DNA of 64,000 nt from Xestospongia bergquistia (taxonomy: Eukaryota > Porifera > Demospongiae > Haplosclerida > Petrosiidae): positions 7,261,501 through 7,325,500 of the forward strand of contig OZ014413.1 in assembly GCA_963965975.1 (NCBI GenBank). Direction: 5' to 3'. Of the stretch, positions 20,801 through 34,032 are shown one piece after another; position 1 is the stretch's first letter; each line of letters opens with the position of its first letter. The notes beneath the pieces were generated by a model. The model had not been told where the DNA came from and made no database searches. It saw nothing but the letters and a program-made list of their open reading frames with translations. The position numbers were made by a program, and so were the translations under genes.

Positions 20801-23800
20801 TTAACCTGATATTGGTAGCATCATGTAACTCTTTAAACCTACAGAAATAACAAACAAGAATTAATCACACTAACTTCTTACAAGTACATGTACATGAATA
20901 CAATGTACATGTAGTTATAATAACATATGTATTATGTATCTCAACATACCTTGAATGGATTATTTCAAGCGTATCAATAAGGGGAAGACCCTCATGATTA
21001 TCATCTAAATGAACAGCATCTACATGTACTTGTTTATCAATCTCTATAAGAGGTGAGTTGTCATCATCATTAGTAGAAAGTGAAAATTCAGGAGAGTGAA
21101 AGGAAGTAGACAGTTGATGCTGTGTTTGACTCTTAGATTCATTTTGCAATGCAGGCTGTGTTACATTAAGAAAAAAGGTGGTACTTGTGTTTTCTTTAGC
21201 TTGTATGGTAGTAGTAGTATTCAATGAAGCTGGTACTGGACTATTATTAATATTAGAGCTTATAGTGAGAACTGGAGAGCCAAGGATGGAAGTATCTGGT
21301 GAATTAAGGAAGTGTCCACTGGTATGAACTACCTCATGTAACTGTTCCAGTTGTGGCTGTTCTATCTCATCTCTTAGGTCCTGTTGTTGTTGTTGTTCAA
21401 GTAATGTCTGCTCTTCCAATACTTTTTCTTCATCTACTGGCAATTGTTGTATTTTCTGTTGTTCTAATTGCTCTTGTTTCTTCTGTTCTTCAATAAGTTG
21501 TTGTTGATTCTGCTCCTCAATCAACTTCTGTTGCTCCAATTGCTCTTGTTTCTTCTGTTCTTCAATAAGTTGTTGTTGTCTCTGCTCCTCAATCAACTTC
21601 TGTTGCTCCAATTGCTCTTGTTTCTTCTGTTTTTCAATAAGTTGTTGTTGTCTCTGCTCCTCAATCAACTTCTGTTGCTCTAATTGCTCTTGTTTCTTCT
21701 GTTCTTCAATAAGTTGTTGTTGTCTCTGCTCCTCAATCAACTTTTGTTGCTCTAATTGCTCTTGTTTCTTCTGTTCTTCAATAAGTTGTTGTTGTCTCTG
21801 CTCCTCAATCAACTTCTGTTGCTCTAATTGCTCTTGTTTCTTCTGTTCTTCAATAAGTTGTTGTTGTCTCTGCTCCTCAAGTAACTTTTGTTCTTGTTTC
21901 TTTTGCTCCTCTAGCAATTGTTGCCGCTTTTGCTGTTCTTGTTCTTCCTTTTGACGTCTCTTCTGTTGTGCTTCATATTCCACTTCAAGATGTAAACTTT
22001 TGTTAGCATTAGTAGCTTGAACAAATCTTTGAAGTATACTTTTATCAAGGCTCTTTCTACTAGACAGTGACACAGGTTCAAGTTCAGGCTCACTGTCATC
22101 TTCCAATAAAATTGAAGGAACTTGTGTTTGATTAAGTGTACCATCTAAAATAGCCATCTCTGGAGTTTGAATTAGAGGAGAATCAACCACACCCCCTGCT
22201 CTAGGAGATTGCTGTAGTGTGGGTACAACTGATGCCAAATGACGTAATTTTGCTTTTGCTGGTGTAGTAGATACAGGAATAGTAATAGAGGGTCTTTGTG
22301 TAGAGTTAACTAATGAATGTGAAAGGTTATGAGATGGGCGTGTCTGGTTAGTAGGGGTATGAATGAGAGATCTGTTAGTAGAAGGTGTTGCCAAGAATAC
22401 TTCAGGTTGTATTAGGACACTGTCATTAATCAAAGCAAGAGAGTCCATTGAGCGTTGGTCTGTGAGCCAGTCACATTGTCCTTCATCTAATATTTTAGTT
22501 GTATCATGAGGAGGAGGAGAGATGTCGTCAGATAGATCATTAGAGATAATGTTTGGTTTTTGTAAGAAAGAATCTGGATCAACCTGTTAATAGAAAGAGA
22601 TATTAATAATACAATGTAAACTACACTCTATATCGAGAAAGGTTTGTGCTATAACAATGACAAATTACACTTGTATTATACATAAACATAAAAAGAATAT
22701 GAACATTCATAATTTTAAATAAATTTAAAGCTAACAACTAAATAGTATTGTACCTAGGCATTTGGCAAAAAAAAATAATGCCTGGTAATCATTGCTATGC
22801 ATACATGTAATTTCCATAGATTTCCTAGAAAAAGTATACTCTGGGAATGGTTTATCAACTGACACAAAATTCCTTTTACCACAATGTTTGACTATATACA
22901 ATGGCTAATTGTAGTCCTAATAATAATTTCTCTGCTGCTCTATTCTATGCTCTAAAACAGCTAAGATCAAATCTATCTCTTTAAAAGAGCAGCTCTTGTC
23001 GAATCTATATATGTGAAAAAGATGTTTTCATATGGTTAACATCTCATTTTGGAAAGAGCTTGTGTTTCCAAGAGCAGTTGTGCTGATAACAAATCCTTTA
23101 GTAGTTCTAATGATGGATCAAACAGTTATTTGCAAAACAAATCATTTTGATTCTAACTGCTCTGAATAAATGTATTACTCTTTGTTTGCGCTACTCTCTA
23201 CACAAATGACAAAACCTGATTGTTTGAAGTAATGATTAAACTTGCTTAGTGAATAAAATGTCATCAACAAAACTAGCCTATTGATTCCTCATTTTCTTTT
23301 AAATGCTGTAATTATGACATCATTATATTTCATAAATTGCAATTATGCACATGTGCAAGCGAACAGTCCTTTCTTTTGCCAAATGTCTGGGTATGAGGCT
23401 AACAGCTAACATGTACATGTAATGAAAGTCATCATCATTATCATCAAGATCAGTAAGATCAACAATAGGAAATTTAAGAGTCACATTCTTAAAACATGTG
23501 ACTATTTTTTTAGTGGATAGATTATTATTGAAATGAAATAATTTAAACTTTTGAACAAGACTTTAAATTTCAACACATTTATCAACCACTCTAAAAGCTA
23601 CACATGAGGCTATAGCAAAGTCTGAAAACACACTCTATGAATTGAACTAAAGGTACATCATAATATTACATAGCTACCAGAAAACATTACAATTCAACAT
23701 ACAACATCTCAAACTTTGTAGCCTATCACAAGCGCCTGATATTGTACATGTATCCTATTATTAGAATGACAAAATTTCTTAATATCTATACATACCTCTA

Positions 23801-26800
23801 CTGGTATATCAGGTATCAGGAATGTTTTATCAACACATGTATTGTCATCTTCTAGTTCAGTAGTAGGTAACACAGTAAAAGTGTGGTCACTTTGACAAGG
23901 AGCCCTAACTGATGTATCTGATTTAGTGATAGTTTCAATTTGATTTCTTTCTTTTCTTTTCTTCAAACTGTTAGCGAGTATTTGAGATATTTGTGTGGTG
24001 TGTGATTTCTGGCCTGAATAACTCAAAAATGGTGATTTCATACGAGGTATCCCTGATGTTATCATTCTGGGAGTAAAACGATTTTGAGATGAAGGGGTAA
24101 TTGCCAGTTTCTTTGACACCACTGCTGATTGCGAAATTATGGGACGTTTGTGGCCAGCTGTCAGTGAAGGAGGGTCTCGAATCTTCCACTCACTACTACC
24201 AACTGGTGGACCAGACTCTACTGGTTTAGCTTGACTATGAGACACTGATAATGTATTAATAGATGGAGTTATTGGATCAATAGATATTACTGGATTATTA
24301 TTCTCAGGGGCATTGAGAATAACAACACTCAGATTATTGATATTGGTTTCAGGGGCACTGGAAATTAGTGGAATGTTGGTACTAAGGGTATTGAGAATTA
24401 TTGGGTCTGATTGAACAGTACTAGTATCACTGGACAATACTGGATCACTGGACTCTGTACCTCCCCCATTATCAGCAGTACCAACAGAATCAGTTGTAAT
24501 AGGAACTTGTACTGGGAGTACTGTAGCACTAGTTTGAAGTTCTTGTCCACTTGTGATATTTAATTCTTCAGAAGTCATTTTTGAACATACTGATGGTGTC
24601 TGTGTATCATCTAATGTCATGGACATATCACCTCCATATACTGTTTCATAATGTGGCATCATTACTGACTTGTTATGGATCTCAGGTGATACTGCTGGTG
24701 TACATAAGGACATATCAGTAATATCTGCTACACATGTCATAGACAGATCACCACCATAGACTGTATGTTCCTTATTTGATACTACGACATGGGTCTCAGT
24801 CTCTGGGATATCAGCTGAGGGTGGAGCTGGCTCTGAACATGGTTTGGGTGGGGTTAATAGCGACATTGGAAATGATGTTGGATCAAGTCGACTCTTTTCT
24901 GATAGCTCATTTGATGTCTCATTGACAGCTACTACTCCAGTAGTAATAGGCTATAGACGATAGAAGATATCATAAATAATAATATGAAAATAAAGTGGGT
25001 GTGGTCAACAGATATTAGTAGACCATCTCATAGATAACAAGATTATGATTTCAAAATCATCATATAATTGTCTTATATATTGCTACTAAGTACAAAGTTT
25101 ATATAATTAGCAACAGTGTCTACAGAATACTAAAAGTTAAAGAATAGAACATAGGCAGAAAAATAAGCTAGCAAGAACCTTCAATCATGATCTGATCTGT
25201 GCATTGTAGCAGCGCTCATACTTAGAGTTAATGAAAGTCATTGGTTGGTATATGTGTAGGTCATTCAAGGATATGTTTTAATTTCATTTACAATACAATA
25301 AAACAAAGTGAAAAGACCTACAAATATATATATATATATATACATGACACGTGGTTCAAACCTATTATAGAAATGTCTGTCACAATCCATATGCCACACA
25401 GTAAATGTAAGGATAAAAATGGTCAACACAAATTTAATAAAATGTGACTTTTACTAGACCTTTCTTGCTATTTAGGAAAAAAAGAAGTGTTGGCTCACTA
25501 GATTAATATGTACAATCTATATATATACTGTGATGATATGCTTACAGTTTAGTTGAATTTCAACTATGACAACATTATGAACCTATCTTGGGTGTGACAT
25601 TGTAGTTGTAAAGTTTTTAGTGAGTCATGCTGAAGTTTTTTCCTATCTCTTCTTTATCTATCTTACTATTACTATTAAAGGTATTTTGGCAATTTCTGAA
25701 CTTTTCTGCAGAATCTGGAAAATGTTTATGTGAGCAGTTGTTAATAGTATGCAAAATATATGTGACATCATTGATGGTGGAGTGTGAGGAATGCAATTCA
25801 CTTTGTAGGGGATTTCTGGTTTCTGACTTTCCTAGATAGCTAATAGTCTATTTTTTAAAATAATATACTACTTTTTTGACAAATTATGTGGACTTGAAAG
25901 GCATTTTGAATAGCGCAAACCATCTCTCTAACTCATTTCTAGCTAGAATTATAACACTGTGTTAGTATTCATTCTCAACTTCAACACAGTATACTAGCTA
26001 CATGTGTGACATATGATCATTAAATTCTATGACTAGAAAGAATTCATTGCTAACTTTAGTATTATAGTAATCAATTTTTGTTCCAATCAATTACACAAGC
26101 ACTAAATAACTACAGACATGACAATATAGCTAACATCATATATTTTGCACTTGAAAATTATTAATTTTATTATACAATATTATTAGACACATAATGACTA
26201 TAGATAGACTTCTATATCAACAAGAGCTTATAAGCTTGTATAAGTTCCTGTTACTTTGATCACAGAAACAAACAACAATATATTACACTGAACAATACTA
26301 TCTTCATAATGCCTTTATTTACAAATATACTGTCCAGTCCATATTACAACTATACACTTCAATGGCTTCCCGCTTCACAAGACAGGCTTTAAAATTATTG
26401 AAGAATATTCATAATGGAGGTTTAACAGTCATGAATACAATATATATTATCAATTTGTGGTTTATTGCTTGTAAGCAACTTTATTATTGTACATTGTACA
26501 TTCTTTGAAAGATGGTTGATATAAGAGGAAACCCCTTTAATTTAAACAATTACATGTAAGTCAACCTTCATAAAATTATAGTGTGTCATACATACCTGAT
26601 TAGTATGGCACTCTATATCTTGAATTAAATAGTCTTTAAAGGGAGATCCCTGAAGTAAATGAGGTGCTATAAATGATTCCTCCAGTGTTAAACTCATATC
26701 TACATCCTCCATTACAGTAGCTCTCATCATGTCATTTTGCTCTAATAATATGTCCTGAATTAAATAAATTATGATACACTAACTGTCTATATATGGCAAA

Positions 26801-27725
26801 TGAATGTGTTATATGTAGAATATGATGCTGTACCTTTTCTGGTAGTGTAATTGTCTGTTTCTCAGCAATAGACATAGCAGGACTCTCTTCAGCAAAAGGC
26901 TATATGATAAGATATATTTCTTATTAAAGCCCACTTTAATTTAATATGTAAAATTGACTTTAAAAATAAATTCAGTAGTCATACTTAATACACAGTCAAT
27001 AACATAACAATCTCATTTCCTAACTTCATTAATGGTGGGTGGGGCTACACATACACAATAGTTATAATAATATTACCTCGAATTCTAGATCTCCTCCTAA
27101 TAATGATTTGTCTAATGGAGGAATGAGCGACAGACGATTTTCAGGAAGAAAAGAGGATGTGATCCTTCTTTTCTTAGCTCCCACTGGAGTTGATATTTGA
27201 TAAAAAGACTCATTAGCTGGAGCCAAATATACCTATAAAATATAATGAAATTGAAAATATTGATAAATTAATTTATAATGAATTAAAAGATTGTCTAGGG
27301 GTCCATAAACTAGAACATTATTGCTACCTTGCCTGTGTTTACCTAAATTATGTTTTAAAGACATACATGTACAATGTACATGTGTATCTATCTACATACT
27401 CTTCATATTGAGTGATAGTTTAGAATACTAAAATAGTAATATGACATCATCATTATTGACTTATTATGGAGTTCAGGTGAGAATACCAGAGTACATAAGA
27501 ACATACACATGCATCTGTTATATCAGCTCTACATACCATAGACAGATACCTATATACTCATTATTTGATAATATAATATGGGACTCAGTCTCTGGTATAT
27601 TGCTGGGGTGGTAAATGGTACAAATCTTTAACTTGTTCCTATCCTAAAGTATAGTATCAAGTCAAGGGATTAATTCAACCTAAAGTTATGAACTTTAGAG
27701 ACTATGCACTACATTTTGAGACTAC

Positions 27726-27779
<54 letters not shown>

Positions 27780-29793
27780 CACTGATTATATATGAATACT
27801 TTACTAACTTACATTAGATAGGTCAGGTTGAATATCAGGAATTGGCAGCTTGTTATCATTCTCCTCTATAAATATATTATATAATAATACATTAGAGTCA
27901 CTTGTAATTGATCAAAATATTTGTAATGTCAATTGTGTTAGCTAGTAACATGTTAACAATAAAAATAATCTTATCATAATTCAATTTACTAAATCCCAAT
28001 TATATATATAGATATATAATATGTTAGACAATTATGTCATTAATAGGTATTACCTTTTTTATCAATGGCTTGATTGCCTTGATCAAGAAACTCTCTATAT
28101 AAAGACAATATTAAGTACTAGTAACAAAGACATCAAAAGACATTAACTACAATTAACATCCTGTGAAGTAATTATCATTGACACAATACAATAAAAGCTA
28201 TTATATAAGGATAGTGCACATAGAGTTCATATTATGTAGTGTGTATTGGTATACATAACCGTCAAGCATATCAAGTGTGTGGCATAATACTTACTTCACC
28301 ATAATGTTGTGATTGAAGCTAACTCTTCTCTTTTCATATGGTCTGTGTGTAAAGTACAAATATCCAGTTATATAAGAAATGATTTGTAAGTATTAATATA
28401 GAAATTACTTTTAAAGTGCTGTTTAAGGTAGAAAATTTTTGCTTGGAAATACATTAATTGTGTGGAATGTTTATAAAAAGTTACAAATGTAAACCTTTAT
28501 CTGCTACATAATATTAAAAATAAAAGTATTTGCCAAACAAAAGATATTTTTCTAGTTGTCTAAGTAAAAAGTATGCTTAGTTAGAAAACTGTCCAAGTAA
28601 TGTTTCTTCATTTGATGTAAATAACTCTATAAGAAGGTACTTTTAACACATTCTAATATAATCCTATCTTTCTATATCAAAGTACATGTCAAGTATTGTA
28701 CAATAAAATGTTATTTGGACATTTTGTTAATATTTTAACCTCTATTATATTAATAATGGCTTACCTGTCATCCAATCCAAAATTATCTAAAGATCCCAAT
28801 GGACGAGATGTCTTCAATATCTAATAAATAGATATAACATTGACTGCAACATTTCAATATCTGACAATACTATATTATCACTTACTAACAATCAATCTAA
28901 CAATAATCAGAATAAATAATAAAGTCAAACAATTTGTACTTTATGAGAGAAGTATCTCTTTTTAAAAGTTTCCAATTATCATTTTTTAAAAACTAAAAAT
29001 AACCAGTAATGTTAGCCATTTCTACTAGGCAAGTGAACTATGTCAGGTATCCTAAGATTACAAACCTTGTGTATATTTTATATTGTTTTAATCTATTATT
29101 GTATAAGTGAGTAATAAGTTAACTCATATCAAGTAATTACTAATGTCCAATGCAATTAATGAAAATAATCACTATTATCAAGAATGCTTTGAAATTTGAA
29201 TTATATATGACTAATTGAAGCTTCAATATTTCCACAACTCAAGAAACATATTTGAGTAGTTACTGCCAACATTTCAGTCTTCAAACTTAGAGAAAATTTA
29301 CTGACTTAACACAATAACAGTACCAACAAAATAATCTTGGCACGATTTTTATAATTATAATTTTTATTATTTTAAAAAATTACAGAGCAAGCATATCTTT
29401 GAAACAGGATATGAAATTAACTCAGCCTTAAATCAATTCTATCATTATAGAAAACGCTTTTCAGATCATGTCAATGGCCAGTCTTTCTTTTATTAATTCC
29501 TGCTTAGCTAATATGAGAAGGCCTACATGTTGAGGACAAAAGGTGGCTGGTTTTGTGATTTTCTATAACTACTAGCAAGTCAGGCTGTTCCTAGTAAGTT
29601 TTCAATAGTCAGGGATTGTAATGAGTCTTCGCGATGTCAAGTCTCAATGTATAGTACTAAGTATAAACACTATCTAGGTATGTATAAAACTCACTGATGA
29701 TCGTCGAGTACTTCGTCTCCTGTAAGTAAAAAATCTTATTTCCAAACAAATAAATCATTCTACGTACCCTTGTCTGTTAGTATTCTCGTTCAT
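17881..29793 (-). CDS. KNL1: Kinetochore scaffold KNL1 (Spc105/CASC5)
   Basis: Seventeen coding exons joined in phase: 29768-29793, 29695-29719, 28765-28820, 28295-28342, 28054-28094, 27813-27865, 27077-27232, 26834-26899, 26596-26754, 23796-24950, 20950-22583, 20566-20838, 19953-20028, 19644-19702, 18658-18752, 18544-18612 and 17881-17987, giving about 1365 residues. KNL1 links the Ndc80/Mis12 network to checkpoint proteins and recruits PP1. Exon 2/3 makes SS-ILK (a SILK motif) and exon 4 makes RRVSF (an RVxF motif), the paired PP1 docking sites of KNL1. MELT-like repeats follow (MSLTLEE; TVYGGDLSMT; TVYGGDMSMT). Exon 11 has a Gln/Glu coiled-coil array. The last exons would form the RWD-type Mis12-binding end. 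The last exon may instead splice at 17919 (GTAAGG); then the C-terminus is unresolved. Intron 9 and intron 10 may hide small exons. Confidence 0.85.
21469..21900 (-). repeat. Six 72-bp tandem repeats inside KNL1 exon 11
   Basis: Six copies start at 21469, 21541, 21613, 21685, 21757 and 21829. Each encodes 24 residues of the type EEQRQQQLIEEQKKQEQLEQ plus QKLI. Differences between copies are few, so the array is young or kept uniform by recombination. It is expected to form a long helix or coiled coil between the MELT-like region and the C-terminal domain. Copy number probably varies between individuals. Confidence 0.9.
22584..23795 (-). other. KNL1 intron 10 with one possible unused exon
   Basis: Most of the intron is AT-rich noncoding sequence. 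At about 23400-23490 the minus strand reads acidic coding-like sequence (VDLTDLDDNDDDF) in a long open stretch, but no pair of splice sites fits the phase 0 junction of the neighbouring exons. It could be a missed exon or chance. Confidence 0.3.
24951..26595 (-). other. Large KNL1 intron 9
   Basis: AT-rich, with no exon-like open frame joined to good splice sites that I can support, and a (TA)n run at about 25324-25341. Confidence 0.5.
27728..27773. repeat. (AC)n microsatellite in KNL1 intron 6
   Basis: A near-perfect CA dinucleotide run of about 23 units. Confidence 0.9.
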
Positions 29794-30289
29794 CTTGAAG
29801 GGAGAGAGAAATGTCAATACTCTTTTGACCGCCTTTTTCAAAACAAGATATCCGAGTTTCCGTATACTTATCGTGAAACATTGTCCAGAAAGGGTTAAAT
29901 AAAACTCTACGATATTATAATAACTGCGATCAAGCACTTATACATATTCATTACATGATGTTATTTTATCCTAGTGCCAGCCTCAAACGCTGCTGGTCTT
30001 ATTGCTTCTTGACTACAAATTGTCGCTCTCAGCCAGCCAGTTCTGAGCCCAGGCTGTCTGCTAATCAATCCATTGATCTGCATTTCTAATATCATTTGAA
30101 CTATTATTTTGTTGAAATACATGACTATTCACAGTTATTCAAAAAGTTAGTATAACAATTGTTAATTTTAAGAGAGGATTAATTGCGTCACTTATAAGTT
30201 AACTAATTGGAGACTGAGTTAGTTCTAATTTGATTTCTTCGAACTATAGTTATAGTTTAATTACACTCACACATAATATGAGAGATGGA

Positions 30290-30560
30290 CGGTTTCTAAT
30301 CTGATCAGTTTACTATTATAGATGAATGATATTAGTAAACATGTTTTTCACTTGATTTAAATCAGGTTTCATTTAATGCAATATAACATAAAAGATGCAT
30401 GTGTGTTACTTCATACGTGCTGTGAACATTATTCCAATTAGATGTCTATATTGACTATAAACTTAATTGTCAGTTGTTACAACAAGTTATTTTTAGATGT
30501 AGCTGTCCTTACTCATTCTGGACATTATCTATTTGCAGTGAAACTACTGAAACACATACG
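30290..30560 (+). repeat. Inverted-repeat arm (DOMON 5'-flank copy)
   Basis: Matches the reverse complement of 31245-31520 over about 265 bp with roughly 90% identity. It is also similar to the flanks just before both DOMON starts and to the 810-bp tandem repeats at 35885-37494. The open frame 30442-30675 is part of this and is not a gene. Confidence 0.8.
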
Positions 30561-30949
30561 TGATATAATTATTATTCAAATTTTCATCACCATTCCCAAA
30601 TCATCTTCTGGACCACACCCTCCAAAATCATCTTCCAGATCTCTATCAATCTCTCCATCTACACTACCATTCTAAACACACTCTCATATCCCTCTCATTA
30701 ACATATTCACTTGACTCTAATTCTTCTAATGAGTTTGTACCACCTTTTCCTCCAGCAATCCTACTACTCTCATCAGACAGCCATTTAAGTCACTAATATA
30801 ATTCAAATCCTTCATTACCATAACCCTCTAACCTTGGTAAGGGAGTTGTAACTTCCAATTGATTTATTCAATTTTCGTTTTGCATTATGCTATATATGTC
30901 ACTTAAAAGTAATACAGTCATACATTTATCTAAGTGAACAACATATTAA

Positions 30950-31054
30950 CTTAGATCATCCATAAAAGTAAATAGACACGTTCCTTCTCTCATATGTGAG
31001 AGGAGGGAGTTTTCTATTTTGTTTCAATTTACTTTTATGGATGATCTAAGTTAA
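30950..31054. mobile_element. Small foldback/MITE-like element
   Basis: About 105 bp with ends TTAACTTAGATCATCCATAA and its reverse complement (arms of about 28 bp, ending AAAGTAAAT). The core contains CTCTCATATGTGAGAGGAG. Part of the core and one arm recur at 31521-31600 and, more decayed, near 36600-36690 and 37400-37520. There is no coding capacity and no clear target duplication. Confidence 0.6.
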
Positions 31055-31105
31055 TTCATTTTTAAGTTAGTTCAATAGAGCGTAAAGGTGGAGCCACTTT
31101 GTGCA

Positions 31106-31136
<31 letters not shown>

Positions 31137-31244
31137 CTTGTGCCCTTTAATCTAATTAGATTTCAATGACAAAACAAATCACAATTGTATCATAAATAAC
31201 CATAAAAAAGAATATGAACATTCATAATTGGATTATAATTATAT

Positions 31245-31520
31245 CACAATGTGTTTCAATAGTTTCACTGCAGATAGATAATGTCCAGAATGAGTAAGGA
31301 CAGCTACATCTAAAAATAACTTGTTGTAACAACTGACAATTAAGTTTTTAGTCAATATAGACATCTAATTGGAATAGCACATATGAAGTAACACACATGC
31401 ATCTTTTATGTTATATGGAATTAAATGAAACCTCAATTAAGTCAAGTGAAATAAATGAAAAACATGTTTACTAGGATCATTCATCAATAATAGTAAACTG
31501 ATTAGATTAGAAACCATCCT
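31245..31520 (-). repeat. Inverted-repeat arm (DOMON 5'-flank copy)
   Basis: Reverse-complement partner of 30290-30560. Confidence 0.8.
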
Positions 31521-31654
31521 TCTCTCATATGTGAGAGGAGGGAGTTTTCTATTTTGTTTCAATTTACTTTTATGGATGATCTAAGTTAATTCATTTTTAA
31601 AAGTTGGCTCGATAGAGCGTAAAGGTGGAGCCACTTTGTGCATATATATGTAAT

Positions 31655-31700
31655 ATAATATATATTATATTACATATATATATATATATAATTATATATA

Positions 31701-31740
<40 letters not shown>
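31655..31740. repeat. AT-only low-complexity and palindromic tract
   Basis: About 85 bp of TA-rich sequence including the self-complementary TATAATATATATTATATTA. It lies about 100 bp before DOMON gene 1. Confidence 0.85.
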
Positions 31741-31741
<1 letters not shown>

Positions 31742-31836
31742 GTACTTTAATCTAATTAGATGTCAATGATTGACTATAAATTTAACTGTCAGTTTTTACA
31801 AACTAGTTGATCTCTCTGCACTGAAAGTATTGAAAA

Positions 31837-32651
31837 ATGATATTTGGGGTGCTGCAGACAGTAGGTCTAGCTGCCTTGTTGACTATTGCTACTGCTCAAT
31901 GTAATGGTAATCTTACTAACTCATCATTTGTTTTGAACTGGATTGCTAATCGTACATTCGTGAGGTTTACTATGTCCGCTCCAAGTAACAGCAATCAATA
32001 TATTGCTGTTGGTTTTACTAACTCTTCAGACTTAGTTGTAAGTAATTACAATTTCATTTATTATTTTTATTAGTGTGTGCTTAGATTTCAGAAATGGATG
32101 TCATCATAGCTGGAGACAATGGAGAAGGCCAAAGCTTTGTACAAGACTGGTCAGTTTGAATTATTAAATAACTTAGCTTCATTAACTTTTGTTGTCTTAC
32201 ATAGGTGGATTGAGGGGGATACTCGTCCCCATGATATGCAGCAGGATCTTACACAGACATCAACCTCTTTGTCCAATAGAGTTTTAACAGCTTCATTCAC
32301 TCGTCCTATTGTCAGCTCTGATGAAGCTCAAGATGTTGATCTTGATGTCTGTCGCAATGTCGTGTGGGCTTATGATGGAAATGTGACAAGTTTCACACCT
32401 TATTTGATTGTATCTGATCCTGCAAAAGTAGGATTTTTTGATGATCAAATTTGTTTGCCAGTCAATTGCACAGGTAATTAAGGATATATTATAGAATGTC
32501 CATGTATTATAATGCAACAAATAATTATACATGTCCTTTATAACCTGATTAACGTGATGTTTTAATCGTGTATTTAGGGTCAGGAACAGCAAGTCTTATT
32601 GCATCTCTGACTACATTAATAATTAGTGCCGTCATGTTTGCTCTGATTTGA
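31837..32651 (+). CDS. Secreted DOMON-domain protein, copy 1
   Basis: Four exons join in phase: 31837-32037, 32085-32149, 32205-32473 and 32578-32651, giving 202 residues. A signal peptide (MIFGVLQTVGLAALLTIATA) is followed by one DOMON-like domain. Its recognisable strands are FVLNWIANRTFVRFTMSAP and YIAVGFTNSS, then a central part with LTASFTRPIV, DVCRNVVWAYDG and two late cysteines (ICLPVNC). DOMON domains bind haem or sugar and occur in dopamine beta-hydroxylase and ferric reductases. The C-terminus (ASLIASLTTLIISAVMFALI) is hydrophobic and ends the protein, so a GPI anchor or a short membrane anchor is likely. A close paralogue has the same exon phases at 37733-38550. Confidence 0.78.
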
Positions 32652-33719
32652 CTCTAAATATAACATTGTTTTGCTAAGACACATGCGTGGTTAGAGTAGT
32701 TTTTTATAAAAATTGTTTATATAAGTAATATATGCAGGTAAAATGAAATAATGTGATTACTTAGATCATTGAATATAGCTGAGTGTATCAAATAAATCAA
32801 AATGAATACCTTTCTGCACTCATATATGACATGATATAATATAAATTAAAAGTAAAAGAAATTTCCATAAATCTGTTAGATGAATTCAGTTCTAATAAAA
32901 TATGGCCATATAATGTAAAGGTGGTCCCATGAATTCAACCAAACAGTTTAATCCTATCAGATGTCTCTAAATTTAGCATATTTGTCCTTCTTATATTCAT
33001 TCACTTATCTAGCTAGGCCTGCACAGATAAGGGAAAGCTGTACTATTCAAGATTTTATATACTAGACTTATCAATATAATTAGTCAAGAAATGTGTGTCT
33101 GTCTCATACTAACCAGAGCAACTTGTGAGATACACCCGCAGACATCATTTGAGGTCTATATAGATATTTAATGCTGTTTAATTAACAGGAAATTAAACAA
33201 AGGTATTGGAGGTCCTTTATAGGGAGGTAGGCTGGTTGGCCAAGTGTTGGCTACTTACTATCATTTGATAACAGTAATGTACATTGTACAATGGCAAACA
33301 CTTCAGCATTTAAATATAAAGTTTCTTAAAACTCTACCTGATAAGTTAAAAAGGAAATACCTACATTTAAACAAGTATATTATTGTAAAAATTGTCCTAA
33401 GACTATTTTGATGGTACTAATGTTGTTATATATAAAGGACTGGATTATTATTAACTTTGACAACTGAAGAGTTGACAGATACCACTTATCTACTAATAAC
33501 AAACTTGTTTCTCAAGTAACAGACCTTAAAACTTCAACCAATCACCTTCAATTCAAAGTGCTTATAGCAGAAGTAATGGTTTCATTGGTTGCTATGTGAG
33601 TCATCGATTACCATAATTATTTGTCACTCTTGAGCATTACAATAAAACAATGAAAACAAACACATCCATATAGTAATTAGCATGTACTCCAAATAATCTT
33701 AAGACTACCTGGCACACTA
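32652..33719. other. Intergenic stretch with a decayed DOMON 5' flank
   Basis: At about 32880-33030 the motif order GTAAAGGTGGT..., TAATCCTATCAGATGT and TATTCATTCACTTATCTA repeats the DOMON upstream flank. The same is seen after copy 2 at about 38770-38930. A third DOMON gene may once have started here. Nothing else is seen. Confidence 0.45.
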
Positions 33720-33890
33720 TAGCATGTCTGATGGAAAAAGAACCATTGATACACAGCAGGATCTTGAACAAACATCCGCCCTCTTTGTGCAATGGAAACT
33801 TAATAGTCTCATTCACTTGTCCTATTGTTAGTCGTAATATCTCTCGTGATCATAATCCTGATAATCTAGTGATATTCTATCAGGTATGGA
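33720..33890 (+). pseudogene. Remnant of a DOMON exon 3
   Basis: The segment encodes a piece like SLCNGNLIVSFTCPIVSRNI, which matches SLSNGILTVSFTRPIVSHDK of DOMON copy 2, with the preceding DTQQ/HTQQ region also visible. The following DVCRN...ICLP part is missing. It is a dead third DOMON copy. Confidence 0.7.
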
Positions 33891-34032
33891 AATTAAAATG
33901 GGTTAACGCTCTCTACCGAATATTGTACACGTAATGATGGTCACGCAGAGTGGCTAGGATTACTCTAATGATGATATAATTATTATAATTAAAAGGTGTT
34001 ACTTAACTTGTAACCCCACCCATTAACGAAAC

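Larger units (their letters stand above)
29794..31836. promoter_or_regulatory. Region between divergent KNL1 and DOMON gene 1
   Basis: About 2 kb between two divergent starts. It holds repeated copies of the DOMON 5' flank (30290-30560 forward, 31245-31520 inverted), a small foldback element (30950-31054) and AT-rich runs (31112-31135 and 31655-31740). The KNL1 promoter must lie near 29794-30290, because this part is also carried in unit 2. No core promoter motif is evident. Confidence 0.5.

Noticed and set aside
21468-21683. Leucine-rich frame on the plus strand
   Set aside because: It is the antisense of the KNL1 Gln/Glu repeat array; CAA/GAA codons read in reverse as TTG/TTC. There are no independent features.
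25241-25839. Plus-strand frames inside KNL1 intron 9
   Set aside because: They have AT-driven composition, no domain or splice support and no copy elsewhere in the window.
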